Shown: positions 6,806-15,572 of the stretch, piece after piece
Layout of the letters: every line of letters begins with the position of its first letter
Numbering within the stretch: the first letter of the stretch is position 1
Source: Caulobacter sp. 602-2
GTDB taxonomy: Bacteria; Pseudomonadota; Alphaproteobacteria; Caulobacterales; Caulobacteraceae
Assembly (NCBI RefSeq): GCF_011043625.1
Contig: NZ_JAAKGT010000006.1
Coordinates: forward strand, 1-64,000
DNA: 64,000 nt
Reading direction: 5' to 3'
The notes under the pieces: model-generated
Database searches by the model: none
Seen by the model: only the letters and a program-made list of their open reading frames with translations
What the model was told of the DNA's origin: nothing
Position numbers and translations under genes: made by a program

Positions 6806-7582
6806 TCAGCGCGGCGGGCGGCGGCCGCCCTTGCCGCGCCGGCCGCCCTCGCGCGGCTCTTCCTCGCCGTTCATCATGCGCTGGGCCCGGGTCTGGGGCA
6901 GCTCGGCCAGGGTCAGGCGGCCGTCGCCGTCCTTGTCGAGCAGCTTGAAGCGGGCGTTGGCCGCGCGGGTCGCCTCGTCGCGGGTGATGCGGCGGTTGAA
7001 GTCGGCGTCGGCGCCCATCACCGGCTGGGGCTCGGCCAGCAGGGCGTAGGGCGTGGCGCCCAGCAGCATGTTGCCCAGGCCCCCGTCGCGGCGGGGACGC
7101 GGGCCCTCGCCGTCGGGGCCGCCGCCGCCCGAGGGCGGACCCTGTTGCGGCATGGCCGAGGCCTGGACGATCTCGGGGGCGATGTTGCGCTCGTAGGCCG
7201 AGACCTCGAAACCGTCGAGGACGCCCGACTTGTCGGCGTCCAGCCTGTCGAAGAAGCGCAGGGAGTCGGCGAGGAACTCCTCGCGGGTCAGCGCGCCGTC
7301 GTGGTCGGCGTCGGCCCCCGCGAACCATTGGGCGACCGGATAGGGCTGGCCGGGATCGGCGCGGAACGGCTCGCCGGCTGGACTGATGAACACCTGCCGG
7401 CCCCCGCCCATGCCCCCGCCCATGCGAGGCCCGCCGGGGCCGCCTTCGCCCGGAGGCGGGCCGCCGCCGAAGCCGGGACGACCGCCCGGCCCACGGCCGC
7501 CTGGCCCGTCCGGCGGGGCGTGACCGCAGGCGGCGAGCGAGAGGGCGGCGAGGGCCAGGAGAGGCAGGGCGCGTGCGGTCAT
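6806..7582 (-). CDS. EF-hand calcium-binding lipoprotein
   Basis: This 258-residue envelope protein has a lipobox LAAC (Cys19), then a Gly/Pro-rich tract of about 40 residues, then four EF-hand-like loops. Two are canonical (DADHDGALTREE and DKDGDGRLTLAE), one is near-canonical (DADKSGVLDGFE) and one is degenerate (DADFNRRITRDE). It probably binds Ca2+ in the periplasm or at the membrane surface. It lies 91 bases downstream of a sensor kinase on the same strand. A second EF-hand protein is divergent on the other side of the two-component pair, which suggests a common regulon. Confidence 0.88.
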   Translation of the reverse strand: MTARALPLLALAALSLAACGHAPPDGPGGRGPGGRPGFGGGPPPGEGGPGGPRMGGGMGGGRQVFISPAGEPFRADPGQPYPVAQWFAGADADHDGALTREEFLADSLRFFDRLDADKSGVLDGFEVSAYERNIAPEIVQASAMPQQGPPSGGGGPDGEGPRPRRDGGLGNMLLGATPYALLAEPQPVMGADADFNRRITRDEATRAANARFKLLDKDGDGRLTLAELPQTRAQRMMNGEEEPREGGRRGKGGRRPPR

Positions 7583-7673
7583 GGAAAGAAGCTCCTTCCG
7601 CTCGCTTGAAGCGCCGCCGCATTGCGCGGTTATGTCGGTGCGGCCGCGCTTGATTGCGCGGCCGCAACAACCG

Positions 7674-9155
7674 TCAGGCCGGCAGGGTGACGCGAGCCCG
7701 AAGGCCGCCGCCGGCGCGGTTCACGAGGGCCACGTCACCGCCGTGGGCGCGGGCCAGCGAGCGGACCACGGCCAGGCCCAGCCCGATGCCGCCGGTCTCG
7801 CGGTTGCGCGAAGGCTCGCCCCGGAAGAACGGCTCGAACACGCGGTCGAGCTCGGCGGACGGCACGCCCGGGCCGTCGTCGTCGATCTCGAGGATCGCGC
7901 TGCCGCCCTGGCGATAGACCCGGCCGCGCGCGGCGCCGCCGTACTTCAGGGCGTTCTCGACCAGGTTGGTGACCAAGCGCTTGAGGGCGATCGGGTCGCC
8001 CTCGATGACGATCTTCTCGCTCTCTTCGGCCGTGGCGTCGCCGCCGGTCTCGGCCGCTTCGTCCATGACGCTTTCCAGCAGCGAGGCCAGTTCCAGCTTG
8101 GTGCGCTCTGCCGGACGGCTGGTGTCGCGCACGAAGGCCAGGGTGGCTGAGATCATCGCCTCCATCTGGTCGATGTCGCTTTCGAGCTTGCTCCGGACGT
8201 CGTCGGGCGTGGTCTCGATGCGGAAGCGCAGGCGGGTCAGCGGCGTGCGCAGGTCGTGGGCCACCGCGCCGATCATGGCCGTGCGGTCCTCGACGTAGCG
8301 GCGCAGGCGCTCCTGCATCTCGTTGAAGGCGTTGGCGGCGGCGGCCACCTCGGCCGAGCCCGACAGGCTGAGCGGCGGGGCGCGGGGGTCGCGGCCCAGG
8401 CGTTCGGCGGCGGCGGCGAAGGCCGTGATCGGGCCGGCCAGGCGACGGGCGAACAGCCAGGCCAGCGGCGACACCGCGACGACCGACAGGGCCAGGATCA
8501 GCAGGATCCGCACCTGCCAGGTGTCGCGCAGGACGGTGAACTTGGGCTCGACCACCAGCCAGCGACCGTCGGCCTGGCGGATGCCCAGCTCGAAGTCGCC
8601 GAACAGGAACGGCTCGTCGCGCATGACGGCCGCGATGCGGTCGGTGAGCACCTGCACGCCGGGAGGCTTGGGGCCCGTCGCGCCGGGCGGCGGGGGAGGC
8701 GGGCCTCCGGGCCCCCCAGGGCCACCGGGACCGCCCGGACCTTCGGGGCGCGGGCCGCCGGGGCCAGGAGGCGGCGGCGGGCCCTTCTGGCGCTGCGTGC
8801 GGACGAAGAAGCGGGGGCCGTTCTCGGTGCGGATCGAGATCCGGTCGACGGGCACGTTCAGTTCGCGGCCGATGGCGACCTTGAACTCGGCGCGGCGCTG
8901 GGAGTCCTCGCCGTCGGGCTTGATGCTGGTGCGGTGGCGCACGATCAGCGGGCGGCCGTCGCGCGGGTGCACGGTCTGGCCGGTCTTCAGCGCCCGGCTT
9001 ATCTCGCTGAGCTTGTAGAGCTCGGGCGGGGGCGGCGGCACGTTGAACACGACCGCCACGCAGATCAGGATCGTTGCGACCAGTGTGACGAGCGCCAGTC
9101 CCAGGGCCTGGGCGAACAGGGGCGCGCCGCCGCGCCCCGGGACTGCGAACTTCAT
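7674..9155 (-). CDS. Two-component sensor histidine kinase (HAMP) with Gly/Pro-rich periplasmic loop
   Basis: This is a 493-residue membrane kinase. TM1 is at about 14-38 and TM2 at about 216-236. A roughly 175-residue periplasmic sensor holds an unusual Gly/Pro tract at about 125-165. A HAMP-like region and the phospho-acceptor His300 (VAHDLRTPLTRL) follow, then the ATPase boxes NLVENALKYG, DDGPGVP and GIGLGLAVV. Its ATG overlaps the TGA of the response regulator (ATGA), so they are coupled. The ligand is unknown. EF-hand proteins on both sides hint at a divalent cation signal, but this is inference. It is similar in layout to EnvZ/RstB-type kinases. Confidence 0.92.
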   Translation of the reverse strand: MKFAVPGRGGAPLFAQALGLALVTLVATILICVAVVFNVPPPPPELYKLSEISRALKTGQTVHPRDGRPLIVRHRTSIKPDGEDSQRRAEFKVAIGRELNVPVDRISIRTENGPRFFVRTQRQKGPPPPPGPGGPRPEGPGGPGGPGGPGGPPPPPPGATGPKPPGVQVLTDRIAAVMRDEPFLFGDFELGIRQADGRWLVVEPKFTVLRDTWQVRILLILALSVVAVSPLAWLFARRLAGPITAFAAAAERLGRDPRAPPLSLSGSAEVAAAANAFNEMQERLRRYVEDRTAMIGAVAHDLRTPLTRLRFRIETTPDDVRSKLESDIDQMEAMISATLAFVRDTSRPAERTKLELASLLESVMDEAAETGGDATAEESEKIVIEGDPIALKRLVTNLVENALKYGGAARGRVYRQGGSAILEIDDDGPGVPSAELDRVFEPFFRGEPSRNRETGGIGLGLAVVRSLARAHGGDVALVNRAGGGLRARVTLPA

Positions 9156-9919
9156 GGCGTGCGGGTGACCTTGGGCGTGAACATGTAGCCCTCGCTGCGG
9201 ATCGTGCGGATCAGCTCGCCGCCGCCGCCGTCGTCCAGCTTGCGGCGCAGCCGGCTGATCTGAACGTCGATGGCGCGGTCGTAGGCGTCGCTGTCGCGGC
9301 CACGGGCGAGATCGAGCAACTGGTCGCGGGTCAGCACGCGCTGCGGGCGTTCGACGAAGGCGCGCAGCAGCGAGAACTCGCCGCTGGAGAGGTTGACCAC
9401 CACCGACTGCGGCGAGCGCAGTTCGCGGCGGACGAGGTCCAGGCGCCAGCCGGCGAACTCGCAGGCGGCCCCCATGGTGTCGTCGCTGGAGCGCGGCTCG
9501 GTGCGGCGGCGCAGGACGGCGCGCACGCGGGCCAGGAGCTCGCGCGGATTGCACGGCTTGGGCAAGTAGTCGTCAGCGCCCAGTTCAAGGCCGACGATGC
9601 GGTCGGTTTCCTCGCCCATGGCCGAAAGCATGATGATCGCCGGACCGTCCTGGGCCGCCAGGCGGCGGCAGATGGCCAGGCCGTCTTCGCCCGGCAGCAT
9701 GACGTCGAGCACCACCAGGTCGACCGGGCCCTTGGCCAGGGCCTGCTCCATGGTGCGCGCGTCCTGGGCCGTGTCGACGACATAGCCGTGGCGGACGAGG
9801 AAATCGGACACGACGTCGCGGATGCCCGGATCGTCGTCGACGATCAGGATGCGGGCGCCGGCGCCCTTGGCGGTGTCCGCGACGGCGGCGGACGAGGCGG
9901 TGGTCGGGGAGGTCTCCAT
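9152..9919 (-). CDS. OmpR-family response regulator
   Basis: This 255-residue regulator has an N-terminal receiver domain: acidic pocket VDDD at 27-30, phospho-acceptor Asp72 in VLDVMLPGEDG and conserved Lys121 in YLPKP. A winged-helix DNA-binding domain follows, ending IRTIRSEGYMFTP. An extra 20-residue Ala/Thr-rich N-terminal extension precedes the receiver. It is the partner of the overlapping downstream kinase gene. The intergenic region towards the divergent EF-hand gene contains GCAAC repeats 11 bases apart, a plausible binding site. Confidence 0.93.
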   Translation of the reverse strand: METSPTTASSAAVADTAKGAGARILIVDDDPGIRDVVSDFLVRHGYVVDTAQDARTMEQALAKGPVDLVVLDVMLPGEDGLAICRRLAAQDGPAIIMLSAMGEETDRIVGLELGADDYLPKPCNPRELLARVRAVLRRRTEPRSSDDTMGAACEFAGWRLDLVRRELRSPQSVVVNLSSGEFSLLRAFVERPQRVLTRDQLLDLARGRDSDAYDRAIDVQISRLRRKLDDGGGGELIRTIRSEGYMFTPKVTRTP

Positions 9920-9964
9920 GCCGATGGTCCTTTCATGCCCCTGTCACCGTCAGATTTCACGCTT

Positions 9965-9980
9965 GCAACAGGCGCGCAAC
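9965..9980. promoter_or_regulatory. 11-bp-spaced direct repeat, candidate response-regulator site
   Basis: GCAAC occurs at 9965-9969 and 9976-9980, exactly one helical turn apart, between the divergent response regulator and EF-hand genes. OmpR-family regulators usually bind tandem half-sites with this spacing. The site could control both directions. It is short, so chance is possible. Confidence 0.35.
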
Positions 9981-10023
9981 CTGATCGTGGCCGTCTAGCG
10001 TCAAATCGCCACGGAGCGTCTTC

Positions 10024-10458
10024 ATGAACCGACTCGTTTCCACCGTCCTTGGATTGTCGCTGCTGGCGGCGAGCGCCGCCCACGCCCAGCCGGGGGGAGG
10101 CATGCGCAGCCCCGACGCCGACGGCGACGGCGTGATCACCGCCGCCGAGTACGAGGCCTCGGCCCTGCAGCGTTTCGAGCGCCTGGACGCCAACAAGGAC
10201 GGTTTCATCGACGCGGCCGAGATCGAGGCGATCCGGCAGCGCTTCGCCCAGATGGGCGGCGGCAGCGGTGGCGGCCCGAGCCGGATGCTCACCGCGCTGG
10301 CGGGCCAGGACGCCGACAAGGACGGCAAGGTCAGCAAGGACGAGGCCCTGGCCTCGAGCCGCGCCCAGTTCGCGGCCGCCGACAAGAACGGCGACGGCAA
10401 GCTGACGAGCGACGAGTTCCGCCCGGGCCCGCCCGGCGGCCCGCCGCCGCGTCAGTAG
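10024..10458 (+). CDS. Secreted EF-hand calcium-binding protein
   Basis: This 144-residue protein has a cleavable signal peptide (ending near AAHAQ, residue 22), so it is likely periplasmic. It holds four EF-hand loops in two pairs: DADGDGVITAAE, DANKDGFIDAAE, DADKDGKVSKDE and DKNGDGKLTSDE. All have Asp at position 1 and Glu at position 12, so all should bind Ca2+. None has the Pro at position 2 found in lanthanide-binding lanmodulin. The C-terminus is Pro/Gly-rich. It is divergent from the two-component pair and is probably its target. Confidence 0.9.
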   Translation: MNRLVSTVLGLSLLAASAAHAQPGGGMRSPDADGDGVITAAEYEASALQRFERLDANKDGFIDAAEIEAIRQRFAQMGGGSGGGPSRMLTALAGQDADKDGKVSKDEALASSRAQFAAADKNGDGKLTSDEFRPGPPGGPPPRQ

Positions 10459-10465
10459 GGGCGGC

Positions 10466-11176
10466 TTACCCCGGCGAGCGGTTCACCGGAGCCGTGTAGC
10501 CGGGGCCCTTCATGGCCGCGACCGCGCGGTCGCCGACGAAGGGGTTGGTGCGGCGCTCGGCGCCGAAGCTCGACATCGGTCCGTGCCCGGGCACGAAGCG
10601 GACGTCGTCGCCCAGCGGCCAAAGCTTGCCGGTGATGGCGTCGATCAGGTCCTGGTGGTTGCCGCGCGGGAAGTCGGTGCGGCCGATCGAGCCCTGGAAC
10701 AGCACGTCGCCGACCTGGGCGAACCTGGTCTCGCGGTGGAAGAACACCACGTGGCCCGGCGTGTGGCCCGGGCAGTGCAGAACCTCGAACTCCGTCTCGC
10801 CCAGGGTGACGACGTCGCCGTCCTCCAGCCAGCGGTCGGGCACGAAGATGCGCGCCTCGGGCATGCCGTACATCTCGCCGCTTTCCTGGATGCGGTCGAT
10901 CCAGAACTGGTCGTCCTTGTGCGGGCCCTCGATCGGAACGCCGGTCTTGGCTTTCAGCTCGGCCGCGCCGCCGGCGTGGTCCATGTGGCCGTGGGTGATC
11001 CAGATCTTCTCCAGGGTCAGGCCCTGGTCGTTCAGCGCGCGCAGCAGGCGGTCGACCTCGCCGCCCGGATCGATGATCGCGGCCTTCCTGGTCTTGGAGC
11101 ACCAGACGATCGTGCAGTTCTGCTGCAGCGGCGTGACCGGGGCGATGACGGCGCTGATGGGCGACGGGGAGGTCAA
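10466..11176 (-). CDS. Metallo-beta-lactamase-fold hydrolase (glyoxalase II-like)
   Basis: This 236-residue cytoplasmic enzyme belongs to the YcbL / glyoxalase II-like branch of the metallo-beta-lactamase fold. The binuclear metal motif THGHMDHAGG is at 61-70. Later ligands are in HCPGHTPGHVVF, VGDVLFQGSIGRTDFP (Asp) and VPGHGP (His). The family hydrolyses thioesters such as S-lactoylglutathione, although the exact substrate is uncertain. A terminator for the upstream permease lies just before its start, so it probably has its own promoter. Confidence 0.88.
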   Translation of the reverse strand: MTSPSPISAVIAPVTPLQQNCTIVWCSKTRKAAIIDPGGEVDRLLRALNDQGLTLEKIWITHGHMDHAGGAAELKAKTGVPIEGPHKDDQFWIDRIQESGEMYGMPEARIFVPDRWLEDGDVVTLGETEFEVLHCPGHTPGHVVFFHRETRFAQVGDVLFQGSIGRTDFPRGNHQDLIDAITGKLWPLGDDVRFVPGHGPMSSFGAERRTNPFVGDRAVAAMKGPGYTAPVNRSPG

Positions 11177-11197
11177 GGTGTCGACTCCAAACGAAAA

Positions 11198-11223
11198 CGG
11201 GCGGGAACCGAAGTTCCCGCCCG
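11198..11223 (-). terminator. Rho-independent terminator of the permease gene
   Basis: An 11-base stem CGGGCGGGAAC / GTTCCCGCCCG with a CGAA loop is followed on the minus strand by TTTTCGT (AAAA at 11194-11197). It lies 30 bases after the permease stop codon and ends that transcript before the hydrolase gene. Confidence 0.85.
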
Positions 11224-11252
11224 CCTGAACTAGAGAGACTAGGTCCCCAAGA

Positions 11253-12869
11253 TCAAGACCGTTCCTCGGGCGAACCCGGGGCCGGGGCGCCCGGCATCGG
11301 CGGCACGGGGCCGGCCGGCGCGTCGGCCGCCAGTTCCGGAACCTCGACCAGGCCGCGGGCCAGGTGGCTCTTGCGGATGCCGTAGGCCAGGTAGATCATG
11401 AGGCCGATGGCGCCCCAGATCGGCAGCACCAGCATGGCTTCGGCCGGCAGGTTGAAGTAGAGGGCCGCGCAGCCGACCATGGCCAGCGGACCGACCACCC
11501 ACACCAGCGGGGTCTTGAACGGACGCGGACGGTTCGGGTCCTTCACGCGCAGCACCATCACCGCGATCGCCACCATGAAGAAGGCGAACAGGGTGCCCGA
11601 GTTCGAGATGTCGGCCAGCTGACCCACCGGGAAGAAGGCGGCGGCGATGGCGACGAAGATGCCCGTGACGATGGTCACGATGTAGGGCGTCTTGAACTTC
11701 GGGTGGATGGTGGCGAGCTTCTCGGGCAGCAGGCCGTCGCGGGCCATGACGAAGAAGATGCGGGTCTGGCCGTAGATCATCATCAGGATGACCGAGGGCA
11801 GGGCCAGGTTGGCGGCCAGGCCCAGGGCGTTGCCGACCACCGGCCAGTTGATCTCGCGCAGGACGTGGGCGAGGGCTTCGTTCGAGCAGACCAGGCGGCC
11901 GCTGTTGTCGGCCAGCGAGCAGGCGGCCTGGAAGGCGGCCGAGCCGGGCTGGACGGCCGAGCCGTCGGCGCTGAACACCGGCTGGGCGCCGATGGCGCCG
12001 ATCGCACCGGCGGCTACCAGCAGGTAGAAGATGGTGCACAGCGCCAGGCTGCCGATCAGGCCGATCGGCACGTTGCGCTGCGGGTCCTTGGTCTCTTCGG
12101 CGGCGGTCGACACGGCGTCGAAGCCGACATAGGCGAAGAAGATCGAGGCGGCGGCGCCGACGATGCCCATGCCGCTGGTGCCTTCCGGACCGAACCAGCC
12201 GTTGGGGGCGAAGGGCGAGAAGTTGCCGCTCTTCAGGACCGGGATGGTCAGCACGATGAAGGCGGTCAGGGCGGTGACCTTGATGGCCACGAGCACGGCG
12301 TTGACGCGGGCGCTTTCGGTGGTGCCGACGACCAGCAGGGCGGTGACCGACAGGGCCACGATGATGGCCGGGACGTTGACGATGCCGGCGCTGAAGTCGG
12401 CGACCGGGATGAAGCCGTTCATCGACCAGGCCGGACCGGCCTTGAACAGGGCGGGCCACTGGAAGCCCAGCGCGTTCTCGATCAGGCCGAGGAAGTAGCC
12501 CGACCAGCCGGCCGACACGGCGCTGGCGGCCACGGCGTATTCGAGGATCAGGGCCCAGCCGACCATCCAGGCCAGCGGCTCGCCCATCACGGCGTAGGAA
12601 TAGGTGTAGGCCGAGCCCGAGACCGGGACCATCGAGGCCAGTTCGGAGTAGCAGAGCGCGGCGATGGCGCAGACGGCGCCGGCGATCACGAAGCTCCACA
12701 TCATGCCCGGGCCGGCCTTCTGGGCGGCCGCGGCGGTCAGGACGAAGATCCCCGTGCCGATGATGGCGCCAACCCCCAGCAGCGTCAGCTGGACCGGTCC
12801 GAGCGAGCGATGAAGGGATTTTTTCTCAGCCGTCGCAAGGATCGCATCAAGCGATTTAACGCGCCACAT
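11253..12869 (-). CDS. APC-superfamily amino acid permease (cationic amino acid transporter type)
   Basis: This is a 538-residue inner-membrane transporter with about 12-14 hydrophobic segments. The N-terminal signature LGVGAIIGTGIFVLTA in the first segment is the unwound substrate-binding helix of the APC fold. Further family features are YSELASMVPVSGSAYTYSY and FFAYVGFDAVSTAAEETKDP. These match the cationic amino acid transporter-like group, so amino acid uptake or exchange is expected, with specificity unknown. The C-terminal 40 residues are Pro/Ala-rich. AGGAGGAAC directly precedes the ATG at 12869. Confidence 0.92.
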   Translation of the reverse strand: MWRVKSLDAILATAEKKSLHRSLGPVQLTLLGVGAIIGTGIFVLTAAAAQKAGPGMMWSFVIAGAVCAIAALCYSELASMVPVSGSAYTYSYAVMGEPLAWMVGWALILEYAVAASAVSAGWSGYFLGLIENALGFQWPALFKAGPAWSMNGFIPVADFSAGIVNVPAIIVALSVTALLVVGTTESARVNAVLVAIKVTALTAFIVLTIPVLKSGNFSPFAPNGWFGPEGTSGMGIVGAAASIFFAYVGFDAVSTAAEETKDPQRNVPIGLIGSLALCTIFYLLVAAGAIGAIGAQPVFSADGSAVQPGSAAFQAACSLADNSGRLVCSNEALAHVLREINWPVVGNALGLAANLALPSVILMMIYGQTRIFFVMARDGLLPEKLATIHPKFKTPYIVTIVTGIFVAIAAAFFPVGQLADISNSGTLFAFFMVAIAVMVLRVKDPNRPRPFKTPLVWVVGPLAMVGCAALYFNLPAEAMLVLPIWGAIGLMIYLAYGIRKSHLARGLVEVPELAADAPAGPVPPMPGAPAPGSPEERS

Positions 12870-13050
12870 AGTTCCTCCTGGATAGGCAAGACTCCCCCCC
12901 GGGGGTCGCCTTTGGAAAATTTTGCGGACGGTGACCCGTTTATGAGCATGGGGTCAAGGCCGCGCCGCCGAAGCGCGTAAATGTTCTCCGCCGAGGAGGC
13001 TAGTCCAGTCCTGCTTGGCGTTGATCCCCAGCCCAGCTAAAGCCGGCGCG

Positions 13051-15495
13051 ATGCTGCCCATTTTTCAGGCCATTCCCGCGCTCAAAGGCGCCTTGTCCGA
13101 CCGCGAGACCGCCGTTCTCGTGGCCCCGCCCGGCGCGGGCAAGACCACGGCCGTTCCCTTGGCCCTGCTGGAGGAAGCGTGGGTCGGCGGCGGCAAGATC
13201 GTCATGCTGGAGCCCCGCCGGCTGGCCGCCCGGGCGGCCGCGTCGCGGATGGCCCAGACCCTGGGCGAGGCGGTCGGCGAGACCGTGGGTTTTCGCGTGC
13301 GGCTGCAGTCGAAGGTGTCGGCCAGAACCCGCGTCGAGGTGGTCACCGAGGGCGTCTTCACACGGATGATTCTCGACGATCCGGGCCTGGACGGCGTGTC
13401 GTGCGTGATCTTCGACGAGTTCCACGAGCGCAGCCTCGACGCCGACCTGGGCCTGGCCCTTGCCCGCGATTCTCAGGGCCTGCTGCGCGACGACCTGAAG
13501 ATCCTGGTGATGTCGGCCACCCTGGACGGCGCCCGCGTCTCGGCCCTCTTGGCCGACGCGCCGGTCGTCGAGAGCGAGGGCCGGATGTTCCCGGTCGAGA
13601 CCCGCTATCTGGGGCGCGACGACCGCCAGCGCCTTGAGGAGCGGGTGGGGCGCGCCGTCGAGCGGGCCCTGGCCGAGGAAAGCGGCTCCATTCTCGTCTT
13701 CCTGCCCGGCCAGGGCGAGATCCGTCGCGCCGAAAGCTGGCTGGCCGAGCGCCTGCGCCGCCCCGATGTCGACCTGGCGCCGCTCTATGGCGCGCTGGAG
13801 CCGGCCGAGCAGGACCGCGCCGTGCAGCCCGCGCCCGCCGGCCGCCGCAAGGTGGTGCTGGCCACCTCGATCGCCGAGACCAGCCTGACCATCGAGGGCG
13901 TGCGCGTCGTCATCGACGCGGGCCTCTCGCGCGTGCCGCGCTTCGATCCGTCCAGCGGCCTGACCCGGCTGGAGACCGTGCGGGTGGCCCGCGCCGCCGC
14001 CGACCAGCGCCGGGGTCGCGCCGGCCGAACCGAGCCCGGCGTCTGCTACCGCCTGTGGGACGAGCCGGAGACCCGATCGCTGCCCGCCTTCGCCCGGCCC
14101 GAGATCCTGGAGGCCGACCTGTCGCGCCTCGCCCTCGACCTCGCCCGCTGGGGCGCCAAGGACGCCGACGGCCTGGCCTTCCTCGACCCGCCGCCGCGCG
14201 CGGCCTTCACCGAGGCCCGGTCGCTGCTGAACCGGCTGCAGGCGCTGGACGCCAATGGCGGGCTGACCGCGCACGGCAAGGCGCTGTCGAACATGCCGCT
14301 GGCCCCGCGCCTGGCCCACATGGTCGCCCGCGCCGCCGCCAGCGGCCAGGCCCACCGCGCCGCCGAGATCGCCGCCGTGCTCAGCGAGCAGGGCCTGGGC
14401 GGCCGGGGCGTTGATCTGCGCGGCCGGCTGGAGGGCTTTGGCCGCGACCGCACGCCTCGCGCCCGTGACGCCCGCGCCCTGGCCGAGCGCTGGTCGCGGC
14501 AGGCCGGCAAGCCCAGCGGCGCCGAGCCGCTGGATGACGCCTTGCTGCTCGCCGAGGCCTATCCCGAGCGGGTGGCCCGCGCCCGCGGCAAGCCCGGCGA
14601 ATACCAGCTGGCCAGCGGCCGCGGCGTCTATCTGGAGCCGACTGACGCCCTGGCCCGCGAGACCTGGCTGGCCGTCGGCGAACTGGGCGGGGGCGAGGCC
14701 CGCGACCGCATCCTGCTGGCCGCCCCCCTGGACGAAGAAGCCTTGCGCGCCGCCTTCGCCGACCGCCTGGTCGCCGAGGACCGCCTGGAGACCAGCGGCG
14801 GCGGCAAGCTGCGCGCCAAGCGCCTCTTGCGCCTGGGCAAGCTCGTCGTCGACGAGAAGATCATCGAAAAGCCCGACCCGGCCCTGATCGTCGGGGCCCT
14901 GGCCGACCAGGTGCGCAGCGACGGCCTCTCGGCGCTGAGGCTGGGCGAGCGGGGCAGGGGGCTGCTCGACCGCGTGGCCTTCCTGCGCGCCAACGACGGC
15001 GACGCCTGGCCGGACCTGTCGGAAGCGGCCCTGGTCGCGCGGCTGGACGAATGGCTCGAACCCCTGCTGGCCGGCCGCTCGTCATTGGCCAGCCTCGACG
15101 AGGCCACGCTGGAGGCGGCGATCAAGACCCTGATCCCGTGGGACATGCAGGGCCGCATCGAGGCCCAGGCCCCGGCCCGCTTCACCGCCCCCACCGGCTC
15201 GACCTTCGCCATCGACTATGGCGCGGAAGGCGGCCCGCGCGTCGAGGTGCGGGTGGGCGAGCTTTACGGCCTGGCCGAACACCCGTCGGTGGCCCACGGC
15301 AAGGTCCCCCTGACCCTGGCCCTCCTGTCGCCCGCCCACCGCCCGATCCAGATCACCAAGGACCTGCCGGGCTTCTGGAAAGGCTCCTGGCGCGAGGTGA
15401 AGGTCGAGATGAAGGGGCGTTATCCCCGGCACATCTGGCCGGACGACCCGGCCAGCGCGGCGCCGACGACGCGGGCGAAGCCGCGCGGCACTTAG
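13051..15495 (+). CDS. hrpB: ATP-dependent RNA helicase HrpB
   Basis: This is an 814-residue DExH-box helicase. Walker A is APPGAGKT at about 25-32, the DEFHER box at 122-127, SAT at 155-157 and motif VI QRRGRAGR at 319-326. Helicase-associated domains and the HrpB-specific C-terminus follow (RPIQITKDLPGFWKGSWREV, then RYPRHIWPDDP). The ATG at 13051 is chosen because HrpB proteins start just before LPIFQAIPAL. The role in RNA metabolism is poorly defined; HrpB is non-essential in E. coli. Pieces of its 3' end recur about 0.8-1 kb downstream (see the pseudogene entry). Confidence 0.93.
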   Translation: MLPIFQAIPALKGALSDRETAVLVAPPGAGKTTAVPLALLEEAWVGGGKIVMLEPRRLAARAAASRMAQTLGEAVGETVGFRVRLQSKVSARTRVEVVTEGVFTRMILDDPGLDGVSCVIFDEFHERSLDADLGLALARDSQGLLRDDLKILVMSATLDGARVSALLADAPVVESEGRMFPVETRYLGRDDRQRLEERVGRAVERALAEESGSILVFLPGQGEIRRAESWLAERLRRPDVDLAPLYGALEPAEQDRAVQPAPAGRRKVVLATSIAETSLTIEGVRVVIDAGLSRVPRFDPSSGLTRLETVRVARAAADQRRGRAGRTEPGVCYRLWDEPETRSLPAFARPEILEADLSRLALDLARWGAKDADGLAFLDPPPRAAFTEARSLLNRLQALDANGGLTAHGKALSNMPLAPRLAHMVARAAASGQAHRAAEIAAVLSEQGLGGRGVDLRGRLEGFGRDRTPRARDARALAERWSRQAGKPSGAEPLDDALLLAEAYPERVARARGKPGEYQLASGRGVYLEPTDALARETWLAVGELGGGEARDRILLAAPLDEEALRAAFADRLVAEDRLETSGGGKLRAKRLLRLGKLVVDEKIIEKPDPALIVGALADQVRSDGLSALRLGERGRGLLDRVAFLRANDGDAWPDLSEAALVARLDEWLEPLLAGRSSLASLDEATLEAAIKTLIPWDMQGRIEAQAPARFTAPTGSTFAIDYGAEGGPRVEVRVGELYGLAEHPSVAHGKVPLTLALLSPAHRPIQITKDLPGFWKGSWREVKVEMKGRYPRHIWPDDPASAAPTTRAKPRGT

Positions 15496-15572
15496 CCGCT
15501 TAGGTCAAGCTTGCGAGACCACGCCTGCTGCGCGCTAAATCAACTTGAGGGGTGCGCTACAGGGAGGTGTTC

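Noticed and set aside
11364..12980. A 538-codon plus-strand frame opposite the amino acid permease
   Set aside because: It has the same length as the permease only because it mirrors it. The translation is a Gly/Asp/Arg/His-rich shadow, while the permease has clear APC motifs and transmembrane pattern.
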